Both the position numbers and the translations under genes were made by a program. The notes beneath the pieces were generated by a model. It was not told where the DNA came from. It ran no database searches and was given only the letters and a program-made list of their open reading frames with translations. From contig JAHDII010000200.1 in NCBI GenBank assembly GCA_020630895.1, positions 563 through 6,258 on the forward strand: 5,696 bases of DNA, given 5' to 3'. The DNA is from Saprospiraceae bacterium. Its GTDB lineage: Bacteria; Bacteroidota; Bacteroidia; Chitinophagales; Saprospiraceae. Of the stretch, positions 1 to 5,612 are shown in pieces. How positions within the stretch are numbered: position 1 is the stretch's first letter; each line of letters opens with the position of its first letter.

Positions 1-1449
1 AATGGTTTGTCCTTCATTTAAAGAAGTAACTTCTAGCTGTGGTAAAATTTTAACTCCTTCTACAGTAAGAGATAAACTATTGGTACAACCATTTTCATCA
101 GTCACTGTTACAGAATAATCTCCTTCTTTTAATCGTTTTCTTTTGTTATCTTTATTTCGATCATTCCATACATACTTAATATCTCCTTTTCCTCCAATAG
201 CTTCAATTTCAAGAATTCCATCTTTTGCTCCTGCTCTAGAAATTGCTTGTCTTTTCGTTAATTTGATGGTTAAATAATTAGGGGCTTGGACAGAAGTCGT
301 TAATACTTTGGAAGTTCCTTCAGCATCTGTAAGGGTAACAGTATAAGTTCCTTTAGATAATCCTTTTGGATTACTGCCTTTACAACTAGAACAACTCCAT
401 TCATATTTGAAAGGTTTTTTGCCTCCTGTAATTTTTACTTGTAGAGAACCATCAGAATCAGCAGCACATTTTAATTCTTTTTCACTAAAGCAAACAGCTG
501 ATAAGCGTGAATCTACAACATCTTCTTGAAAATATAATTTAAAACGAAATAAACCATTAGTCAAAGTTCCTACCCACATATCTCCTTTCTTATCACTGGT
601 AACAGCTAAAGATTGATCACTTACAAAGCCAAATGTTTTATCATAAACAGCTAAAGTATCTACTATAATATCATATCTAGAAAAAATATTAGACGCCAAG
701 TATAAACGTCCTTTATCATCAAAAGCCATATCTTTAACAATTCCATTTGTGAGGCGTTTATCTAATCGAACTCTTACCCATCTATTGAGTTCATCTACTT
801 TCCATAATTTTTTATTTCCTAAAAACCATACATGATCATAATAATTGGCAACAGCAGTTACATTATCAGATTGCTCATAAGAATTCCATTTTTTTCCAGC
901 AATTCTACATACACCAGAAGTTGTACCAATCCAATACACTCCAAATTTATCACAATAAATAAAATTGATTTCATCAGATGGAAGTTTAGAATCTTTTTTA
1001 GTGTAATGATGTAATTTTTTTTGATTATAAAGATCTATAACATAGACTCCTTTATTGGCTGTGCCTACCCAAAGAAGAGAATCTTTTGTGGTTAAGCTAG
1101 TGACTTTAACTTCTACATTATTAGATAATTTAATTCTTTGTTTTAAATCAGAACTTACAATTTCTCCTGTTCCAAGGGCTACCCATATTTGACCATGCTT
1201 ATCTTTTGTAATTGCATAAGCAGGAGCTTCATCAGTAATCAGATTTGCTTTTTTAAAGCTAGTAGCTTGATATAAACCTTTATCAGTTCCTACCCATATT
1301 TTATTCGTATTATCTGCTTGGACAGCATGAACAGGAACTCCTTCAGGTATTGCCTCACATCTTTCAACTCTCACCATGTGTTGAGCTGTAAGACTAAGAG
1401 AGAATAATAAAATAAAACTGGAGATGATTGATCTAAAAACAAAAGACAT
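1..1449 (-). CDS. Exported beta-propeller protein with SprB-like repeats (5' part, C-terminus outside window)
   Basis: The reading frame opens at ATG 1449 and runs without a stop to base 1, giving 483 residues; the rest lies left of the window. Residues 1-22 form a signal peptide (hydrophobic core followed by SLTAQ, with cleavage probably just before Q23). Residues about 41-305 hold the short W-[VI]-G-T...G-[LV] motifs of two-component-regulator (Reg_prop) propellers, e.g. IWVGTDKGLY at 51, LWVGTANKGVY at 126, YWIGTTSGV at 172 and MWVGTLTNGL at 291, with weaker copies near 88, 207 and 249, so about seven blades. Residues 322-390 and 393-466 are two SprB-like modules (GG..P.KYEW, then GTYTVTLTDAEG; and GG.G..KYVW, then GDYSVTVTDENGC). 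A third may start near 470. Reg_prop propellers usually sense ligands in hybrid histidine kinases, whereas SprB repeats belong to type IX-secreted adhesins. This combination points to a cell-surface or secreted protein. A downstream kinase or a T9SS sorting tail cannot be excluded. Confidence 0.85.
   Translation of the reverse strand, partial: MSFVFRSIISSFILLFSLSLTAQHMVRVERCEAIPEGVPVHAVQADNTNKIWVGTDKGLYQATSFKKANLITDEAPAYAITKDKHGQIWVALGTGEIVSSDLKQRIKLSNNVEVKVTSLTTKDSLLWVGTANKGVYVIDLYNQKKLHHYTKKDSKLPSDEINFIYCDKFGVYWIGTTSGVCRIAGKKWNSYEQSDNVTAVANYYDHVWFLGNKKLWKVDELNRWVRVRLDKRLTNGIVKDMAFDDKGRLYLASNIFSRYDIIVDTLAVYDKTFGFVSDQSLAVTSDKKGDMWVGTLTNGLFRFKLYFQEDVVDSRLSAVCFSEKELKCAADSDGSLQVKITGGKKPFKYEWSCSSCKGSNPKGLSKGTYTVTLTDAEGTSKVLTTSVQAPNYLTIKLTKRQAISRAGAKDGILEIEAIGGKGDIKYVWNDRNKDNKRKRLKEGDYSVTVTDENGCTNSLSLTVEGVKILPQLEVTSLNEGQTI
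52..273 (-). repeat. SprB-like repeat module 2 (residues 393-466)
   Basis: This is a second copy of the same module, with GILEIEAIGGKGDIKYVW, then L.EGDYSVTVTDENGCTNS. The insert between the tryptophan and the GDYSVTV strand is highly charged (DRNKDNKRKRLKEG). The DENGC ending is typical of SprB-like units. The two modules are clearly diverged, so this is not a recent duplication. Confidence 0.7.
280..486 (-). repeat. SprB-like repeat module 1 (residues 322-390)
   Basis: The module contains a conserved GSLQVKITGGKKPFKYEW core and ends in GTYTVTLTDAEGTSK, the usual layout of SprB-type modules: GG.PY.Y.W, then L..GTYTVTVTD. It carries an S-C-S-S-C-K pair after the tryptophan (residues 353 and 356) that the second module lacks; the pair could form a disulfide or bind metal. 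Confidence 0.7.
535..1329 (-). other. Reg_prop-type beta-propeller domain (residues about 41-305)
   Basis: Blade motifs recur every 35-45 residues in the N-terminal half of the protein, mostly as an aromatic or hydrophobic residue followed by W-V-G-T and a G-[LV]-[YF] strand. Positions near 51, 88, 126, 172, 207, 249 and 291 give about seven blades, enough to close a propeller. The blades near 207 (VWFLGNKKLW) and 249 (LYLASN) are degenerate. The domain call rests on motif recognition only. Confidence 0.75.
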
Positions 1450-1481
1450 ATTCTAATTGATTTAATTGAAATAGAAAATTA

Positions 1482-1489
1482 CAAAGATT
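1482..1489 (-). promoter_or_regulatory. Possible -7 element for the propeller/SprB gene
   Basis: On the minus strand the sequence reads AATCTTTG, matching the Bacteroidota -7 consensus TAnnTTTG except at the first base. It lies 32 bp upstream of ATG 1449, inside the only gap where a promoter for this gene can sit (terminator on the other side). No clear -33 TTG at the right spacing was found, so this is weak. Confidence 0.25.
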
Positions 1490-1535
1490 GAATAGAATAT
1501 CAAATTAACTTAACAGTCTTTTAGGATTTATGGAT

Positions 1536-1573
1536 AAAAAAAGCCCTTTTCCTTATAAGGAAAAGGGCTTTTA
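1536..1573 (-). terminator. Rho-independent terminator of the thioredoxin/repeat-protein unit
   Basis: Bases 1539-1572 are a perfect 34-bp palindrome: AAAAGCCCTTTTCCT, a TATA loop, and its complement, giving a 15-bp stem with a GC-rich middle. Read on the minus strand, the stem runs into a seven-base U tract (bases 1536-1542), about 20 bp after the stop codon at 1593. The plus-strand side has only four T after the stem, and no plus-strand gene ends here, so the direction is clear. Confidence 0.92.
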
Positions 1574-1592
1574 AGAAAAGAATAAGAAAAAA

Positions 1593-2549
1593 TTATCTTA
1601 CTCCTAAAGCTTGCATTGTAGCAATATTAAGATTACCTAAAGGTAAACCATTATCTTGTTGGAATTTAGCTAATGCAGCACGAGTTTTAGAACCCATTAC
1701 ACCATCAACAGTACCTGCATCATAACCTTTATCGTTAAGAGCTTGTTGTACTTGTCTGATTAAGCTAGTATTCACATCACCAGCACAAACTACTTCTTCC
1801 CATTGTCCGTAAGAACCTTGAGAAACTAATACTTTTCTTGTTTTAGTTTCGTATTGAGGCTCTATGTAAGTAGAAGTAACACCTCCACAAGAAAGTAAAA
1901 CTTTTTTAGTTACTGTTTTGTAAACAGGAGGAACATACTCTTCTTCAACACGAGCAGGTTCAGATAAAGTTTGAACTTTTATTGTTTTATATTTAGCATC
2001 AGTATAGCTAGTATCATATCTTTCTGGCTCAATTAAAACTCTAGTAGTTGTAGTAGTATATTTTGCTGGAATTTCTTCCCAACAAAGTACATAACAATCA
2101 TCTGGGTTAGAAGAAAGGCAATTAGGAGCTTTTTTCTTGCGTACCCATTTTCCTGAAGCAGAACTTACTAATTGCTTATCAGTTCTTGTTTCATATTTAG
2201 CAGGTCTTACAGAAATTTTACAAGTTCCATCAGTTGCTAAAACTCTTTTCTCAGTAGTAGTAAATGTAGCAGGGATAATTTTATATTTTTTGTATCCATC
2301 TTTTACTAACACTTGTTCTTCAACAGTGTCATAAGTAGCTTGTTGAACAGAAGCTTTAGTTCCTCCTTCTTTTACTAATACTTGTGTAGATACCGTTTCG
2401 TAAATATCAGGAGTTTTACACTTCGCGTAGCATTTTCCGTACTCAGTTGGTTGTGGTGGTGGTACATCAAAAAGAGAAGATTCTCCACCTTGTCCATAAG
2501 CGAAAAAAGCGAACGCTGCAAATAATAAAGTTACAGTAATACGTTTCAT
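1593..2549 (-). CDS. Exported 23-residue-repeat protein with C-terminal peptidoglycan-binding domain
   Basis: This 318-residue protein starts with a signal peptide (MKRITVTLLFAAFAFFAYG, cleavage probably before Q20). Residues 50-255 are eight copies of a 23-residue unit: an aromatic residue then x-T (Y-[EDTK]-T in most copies), V-L-[VL] about seven positions later, and a P/A-rich turn before the next aromatic. Units begin at residues 50, 73, 96, 119, 164, 187, 210 and 233. The fourth is extended by a 22-residue cysteine-rich insertion. Residues about 261-316 are a PG_binding_1 domain (QVQQALNDKGYDAGTVDGV, GSKTRAALAKFQQDNGLP), which in its family holds proteins to the peptidoglycan. Eight cysteines (40, 44, 110, 144, 152, 156, 221, 255) suggest disulfides. 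No catalytic domain is visible. It follows the thioredoxin-like gene by 30 bp with no clear promoter between them, and ends at a strong terminator. Tyr codons are TAC in 8 of 19 cases versus 1 of 22 in mltA, suggesting high expression. A structural wall-associated role is inferred; the repeat family is not one I recognise. Confidence 0.9.
   Translation of the reverse strand: MKRITVTLLFAAFAFFAYGQGGESSLFDVPPPQPTEYGKCYAKCKTPDIYETVSTQVLVKEGGTKASVQQATYDTVEEQVLVKDGYKKYKIIPATFTTTEKRVLATDGTCKISVRPAKYETRTDKQLVSSASGKWVRKKKAPNCLSSNPDDCYVLCWEEIPAKYTTTTTRVLIEPERYDTSYTDAKYKTIKVQTLSEPARVEEEYVPPVYKTVTKKVLLSCGGVTSTYIEPQYETKTRKVLVSQGSYGQWEEVVCAGDVNTSLIRQVQQALNDKGYDAGTVDGVMGSKTRAALAKFQQDNGLPLGNLNIATMQALGVR
1785..2402 (-). 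repeat. Eight-unit 23-residue tandem repeat (residues 50-255)
   Basis: The aromatic first positions fall at residues 50, 73, 96, 119, 164, 187, 210 and 233, so the period is exactly 23 except for one 45-residue step. Consensus: Y-x-T-x-x-x-[KRQ]-V-L-[VL], a variable, often charged or glycine-rich middle, and a [PA]-x closing turn. Units 1 and 2 are closest to each other (YETVSTQVLVKEG and YDTVEEQVLVKDG). Alternating polar and hydrophobic residues favour beta-strands. Divergence between units shows an old, protein-level repeat rather than a recent DNA duplication. Confidence 0.85.
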
Positions 2550-2579
2550 GTTAAAAATATTGAATTGTTAATTATTAAA

Positions 2580-3632
2580 TTAATTTGATTTTACTAAAAA
2601 TATTTCTTCTCTACCATTCACTTTTATCCTTTTATAAGATTTATATTGATTCGTAGATATTTTTTTATTGTATTCATTTTCAGTGAGTTGATAGCCTTCT
2701 TCAGCTCTTACTATCAAATCGGATGTAAAGGTAACATTTTCTTTTAATTCTTCAAGAGATTTGTCATCAGATAACATTAATAAGCCCTTTTCTATTTCTA
2801 TTTCTAGGTTTTTCATAACACTAGAGTTTTTTCCTGTAAATACTCTGCCTACCATTCCACTTTTATAAATAATGAGATGGGTTGGGTATCCTGCCACTTT
2901 AAAATCTCCATGTATATTATAAGAATTAGCTAAAATGGTATATTTAAAAGATTTCTTTTGAAGGAATTTAATAATATCTTGGCTTTCATCAGTTGCTGCA
3001 GCTAAAAAAGTAACATCCTTATTTTTTTTGTATTTATCAACTAATGTATTGAGTTGAGGAATTTCTTCTAAACAAGGACCACATTTTAAGAACCAAAACT
3101 TAATGACAATTACTTTTCCTGCTAAGGAAGCAGAAGAATAAGAATTTCCTTTTTCATCTTGTTCTTTAAAATAGGGAGCAAATTTACCTTCTAATTCTTT
3201 AGCAGTTGTAAATCGAAATTTTTTATTCGTATTAGTACTTGTTGTTGGGGTTTGGGTAGTAGAATTTGGACTTTTATTTGAATAAGTAACTGTTTTGTTA
3301 GGAGTATGTGTAGCTGTAGCCTTATGAGGAGTTGTAGTAGTTGAGTTAGATGCAACTTCTTTAACCATTATCTTTTTGCGAAGCAATGTTATTGTAATCT
3401 TTTGTAAATTTCCTTTATCATCAAATTTGGGTTGTAAATCAGCATAATCTATATCTGGTTGTAAACTGATAAATGTTTTAAAATCGATATAATTTCCTTC
3501 GGTATCTAAAATGAGTGTTTGAGAATTAATATTAAAAGTTGGCGTAGAACTTTGGGGTGTTGAATTGGATTGAGCATTAGTAGAGAGCCATAACCCCAAA
3601 AATAGAAAAAGATATATGTATATTGATTTCAT
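2580..3632 (-). CDS. Exported TlpA/AhpC-type thioredoxin-like protein with N-terminal extension
   Basis: This is a 350-residue protein. Residues 1-20 are a signal peptide (MKSIYIYLFLFLGLWLSTNA, cleavage before Q21). Residues about 31-93 form a small unrecognised domain containing ILDTEGNYIDFKTFISLQPD. Residues 94-137 are a Thr/Ser/Asn-rich linker. Residues about 150-285 are a thioredoxin fold of the TlpA/ResA type: GKVIVIKFWFLKCGPC with active-site C184-G-P-C187, and the cis-proline in GYPTHLI (P250). The tail 286-350 is charged and unassigned. Family members reduce or exchange disulfides outside the cytoplasm; a lysine (K183) replaces the usual tryptophan just before the first cysteine. No lipobox is present, so it is probably soluble in the periplasm. 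It is the first gene of a likely two-gene unit with the cysteine-containing repeat protein, a plausible substrate. The substrate link is inferred only from position. Confidence 0.88.
   Translation of the reverse strand: MKSIYIYLFLFLGLWLSTNAQSNSTPQSSTPTFNINSQTLILDTEGNYIDFKTFISLQPDIDYADLQPKFDDKGNLQKITITLLRKKIMVKEVASNSTTTTPHKATATHTPNKTVTYSNKSPNSTTQTPTTSTNTNKKFRFTTAKELEGKFAPYFKEQDEKGNSYSSASLAGKVIVIKFWFLKCGPCLEEIPQLNTLVDKYKKNKDVTFLAAATDESQDIIKFLQKKSFKYTILANSYNIHGDFKVAGYPTHLIIYKSGMVGRVFTGKNSSVMKNLEIEIEKGLLMLSDDKSLEELKENVTFTSDLIVRAEEGYQLTENEYNKKISTNQYKSYKRIKVNGREEIFLVKSN
3072..3083 (-). other. CGPC redox active site
   Basis: The codons TGT GGT CCT TGT encode residues 184-187, the CxxC centre of the thioredoxin fold, preceded by FWFLK. 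Both cysteines are intact, and the cis-proline at residue 250 is present, so the domain should be redox-competent. Confidence 0.9.
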
Positions 3633-3678
3633 TAAGATGATTAAAAATTTATCGCAATAATTTAGACATATTTCCTTA

Positions 3679-3710
3679 CAAAAGTAACATAAGAATTTTA
3701 AATTGCATAA
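3679..3710 (-). promoter_or_regulatory. Bacteroidota-type -33/-7 promoter for the thioredoxin/repeat-protein unit
   Basis: On the minus strand TACTTTTG (3686-3679) matches the Bacteroidota primary-sigma -7 consensus TAnnTTTG exactly. Nineteen bases upstream lies TTATG (3710-3706), an imperfect fit to the -33 TTTG/TTG box at the usual spacing. The predicted start of transcription leaves a leader of about 40 nt before ATG 3632. No clear promoter was seen in the 30 bp before the downstream gene, so this one probably serves both. Confidence 0.6.
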
Positions 3711-3818
3711 CCTTCTGTTTTATTTAGGGTTATGTATTATTTTAGAATATTATGATATAAAAAAAAGATATATGTAAAACGCTGTAATTTGTTGATTTAT
3801 GTTTTTGGTGTAAAAATA

Positions 3819-3826
3819 TATTTTTG
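3819..3826 (+). promoter_or_regulatory. Possible -7 element for the mltA-like gene
   Basis: TATTTTTG matches TAnnTTTG and lies about 95 bp before ATG 3922. The nearest TTG boxes upstream (3788-3794) are 24 or more bases away, longer than the usual 19-21, so the -33 partner is doubtful. The element overlaps a 14-bp AT palindrome (3812-3825), and chance matches are common in DNA this AT-rich. Confidence 0.3.
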
Positions 3827-3921
3827 AATCATCAAGAAAAAAAAATGCATAATTTTTAGGAATTAAATATTTAAACTTATTTTCACGAAGCAATGGTAAA
3901 TTTTTTCATAAAAAATAGTCA

Positions 3922-5055
3922 ATGAATTTTAGGATAATTATATATGTCCTATTGTTTTTTATTGCTAATTCTTGTAAACCTAAAAAGGTAGAAGAATCAG
4001 CTTTTCCTTTTCCTGATGGTATTACCATAACAGGAAAGTTTAAGCATGCCTCAAAACAAAAAAATGTTTTAGAAAAAATTGATTTAGATGAAATTTCATT
4101 GCCTAAAATTTATAGAGAAGATCTTTATGCTATTCGTATGCATAAAAAAATGCTTGAAAGAAAAAGAAGAGGTCGAAAACATTTTAATATCGGAGGTATA
4201 AAATTTACTAAAACAGATTTAGAAAGAACAGCCGAAGCATTAGAGAATTGGTCGAGTGCAGCTTTGATTCCAGCATCAGAATATTTTGATGGATATCAAA
4301 TTTCAGGAAAAGATGGCAGAGGAAATGTATTATTTACAGGATATTATTCTCCTGTTTTGCAAGTAAGTGAAACACAAGATGAAATTTATAAATATCCTAT
4401 TTATGCTCAACCAAAAGATGTAGAAATATATCCTACAAGAAGAGAAATTTATTTAGAAGGAGCATTACAAAACAAAAATTTAGAATTAGCTTATGCCAAG
4501 AGCCTCATTGATATTCAAAAAATGCAATTACAAGGTTCTGGATATGTAGAATATAGAGATGGTTCTCAACATTTATTTTCTTATGGAGGAACCAACAAAC
4601 ACCCTAGAAGAAGTATTCAAAGATATTTTTTAGATCATTATGGCGAAAAAGGTCAAGGTGTTATTATAGAATCCATAGGAAAATTTATTACAGAAAATCC
4701 TGATAAAGGAGATGAAATATTATTTCATAATTCATCATATGTTTTTTTTATAAAAAATCCTCAAGGAAAAAAAGTAAATGGTTCTGGTAATGTTCCCCTC
4801 GTTTCTGATATGTCTATCGCAACAGATAAACGATACATTCCTACAGGAGCATGTTTATTCTCACTAAAACCTATTCCTCATAAAAATTTTACAGAACATA
4901 AAACTTCCTTATTGTTAGCTCAAGATGTTGGGGGAGGGATTAAAGGTCCTGGTCATATAGATTTGTATTGTGGGGTGGGGGAAACAGCAAGGAATTTAGC
5001 TAAGCTTCGTCATTATGGAAAAATATGGCTACTTTTAGCTAAAAAAAGGACCTAA
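3922..5055 (+). CDS. mltA: MltA-type membrane-bound lytic murein transglycosylase (lipoprotein)
   Basis: This is a 377-residue enzyme that cleaves the MurNAc-GlcNAc bond of peptidoglycan, forming 1,6-anhydro ends. Residues 1-17 are a lipoprotein signal with lipobox IANSC, making Cys18 the lipid-anchored N-terminus. MltA landmarks occur in order: FTGYYSPVL (138-146), MQLQGSGYVEYRDG (201-214), the FSYGGTNKHPRRSI block (219-232), NSSYVFF (270-276), VPLVSDMSIATDKRYIPTG (291-309), and the C-terminal 3D-domain block AQDVGGGIKGPGHIDLY (333-349), which holds the conserved aspartates of the catalytic cleft, ending in HYGKIWLLLAKK. Length is close to that of E. coli MltA (365). A very basic stretch (KKMLERKRRGRKH, 75-87) precedes the domain. 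In the H..YRSI motif known from MltA, arginine replaces tyrosine (HPRRSI). The gene is transcribed away from the thioredoxin unit. ATG 3922 is chosen because the signal peptide starts there; no Shine-Dalgarno site is visible. Confidence 0.93.
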   Translation: MNFRIIIYVLLFFIANSCKPKKVEESAFPFPDGITITGKFKHASKQKNVLEKIDLDEISLPKIYREDLYAIRMHKKMLERKRRGRKHFNIGGIKFTKTDLERTAEALENWSSAALIPASEYFDGYQISGKDGRGNVLFTGYYSPVLQVSETQDEIYKYPIYAQPKDVEIYPTRREIYLEGALQNKNLELAYAKSLIDIQKMQLQGSGYVEYRDGSQHLFSYGGTNKHPRRSIQRYFLDHYGEKGQGVIIESIGKFITENPDKGDEILFHNSSYVFFIKNPQGKKVNGSGNVPLVSDMSIATDKRYIPTGACLFSLKPIPHKNFTEHKTSLLLAQDVGGGIKGPGHIDLYCGVGETARNLAKLRHYGKIWLLLAKKRT

Positions 5056-5061
5056 AATATT

Positions 5062-5220
5062 CTAAAAAAGATGGAATAAATCTCTAAGCATAATAATAAT
5101 AAAACAAAGGCTTACAACATATAGGAGAATATGTCTAAAGTCTATTATTCTTTTTTTAAGAGGTGGGTTAGATTTGTTTTGTACATTTTTAAACATTTGA
5201 GTAGAAGTTAGATTTTCCAT
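5062..5220 (-). CDS. Small single-pass membrane protein, function unknown
   Basis: This 52-residue frame starts at ATG 5220 (MENLTSTQMF) and has a polar N-terminus, a basic patch (PPLKKRIIDFRH, residues 19-30), one hydrophobic helix (ILLYVVSLCFIIIML, about 31-45) and a short RDLFHLF tail. By the positive-inside rule, the N-terminus should be cytoplasmic. The frame stays open upstream to ATG 5343 (93 residues), but those 41 extra residues look like translated AT-rich intergenic sequence, so the internal start is preferred. The gene converges on mltA with only 6 bp between stop codons. Short proteins of the form basic patch, I-D-F, one membrane helix are common in Bacteroidota, but I cannot name a family. 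It may not be a real gene. Confidence 0.45.
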   Translation of the reverse strand: MENLTSTQMFKNVQNKSNPPLKKRIIDFRHILLYVVSLCFIIIMLRDLFHLF

Positions 5221-5405
5221 AACAAGAATGATATTAAAGTAGTATTGTGTAATAATTTTACTGCAAAATATAGGATTGGATAAATTATTAAAAGTTGGAT
5301 TTTTTAATTTTTGTGACATGCCAATAAAAAATAAATAAATCAATTATTTAATGTGTTATGTTTTTATTTGAAACAAAATAGGATGGATAATATTAAAAAG
5401 GATAT

Positions 5406-5612
5406 ATGATTTGGAATAAAATTTATAACAAAATAAAGGATAAATATCATAGAGGAAATACAAATGTTGTTATTCTTCATATAGGAAAATGGAGGAAGAA
5501 CAACTGTTTTAAAAGAATTAGAAAATATTTACAAAAAGATTATGACTGTATTGATAAATTATTTGAAATGAATTTAATTTCTAAAGAGAAATATGATTCT
5601 TTATTAGAATAA
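5406..5612 (+). CDS. Small basic hypothetical protein (68 residues)
   Basis: The protein begins MIWNKIYNKIKDKYHRG and ends YDCIDKLFEMNLISKEKYDSLLE. It is rich in Lys, Arg and aromatic residues, with no signal peptide or membrane segment, so probably cytoplasmic. The last 20 residues resemble the SHOCT-type short C-terminal helix pair (KL.E..LIS.E.Y..LL), a loose likeness only. AAGGA at 5398-5402 sits just 3 bases before ATG 5406, too close for a good Shine-Dalgarno site. An eight-codon frame (ATG 5383 to TGA 5409) overlaps this start as ATGA, so translation could be coupled, or the gene could have begun at 5383 and shifted frame. Codon use is A/T-ending, like its neighbours. It could be an isolated small gene or the remnant of a larger one. 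Confidence 0.5.
   Translation: MIWNKIYNKIKDKYHRGNTNVVILHIGKWRKNNCFKRIRKYLQKDYDCIDKLFEMNLISKEKYDSLLE

Noticed and set aside
832..1014. 60-residue plus-strand frame
   Set aside because: It lies entirely inside the propeller gene on the opposite strand, has low-complexity content and no recognisable motif; it is a shadow of the real coding frame.
2137..2334. 65-residue plus-strand frame with a hydrophobic stretch
   Set aside because: It is antisense to the repeat protein, whose signal peptide, repeats and peptidoglycan-binding domain make that frame certain. The hydrophobic look comes from complementing Lys/Thr/Glu codons.
3812..3825. 14-bp AT palindrome as an operator
   Set aside because: It consists only of A and T in very AT-rich DNA, has no second copy, and is likely a chance match.
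3633..3921. Riboswitch or small RNA in the divergent gap
   Set aside because: No GC-rich stem-loops or conserved leader motif were seen; only promoter-like elements could be supported.
5221..5343. N-terminal extension of the small membrane protein to ATG 5343 (93 residues)
   Set aside because: The added residues are Asn/Ile/Phe/Lys-rich without structure, as expected from translated AT-rich intergenic DNA; ATG 5220 gives a better-formed small protein.
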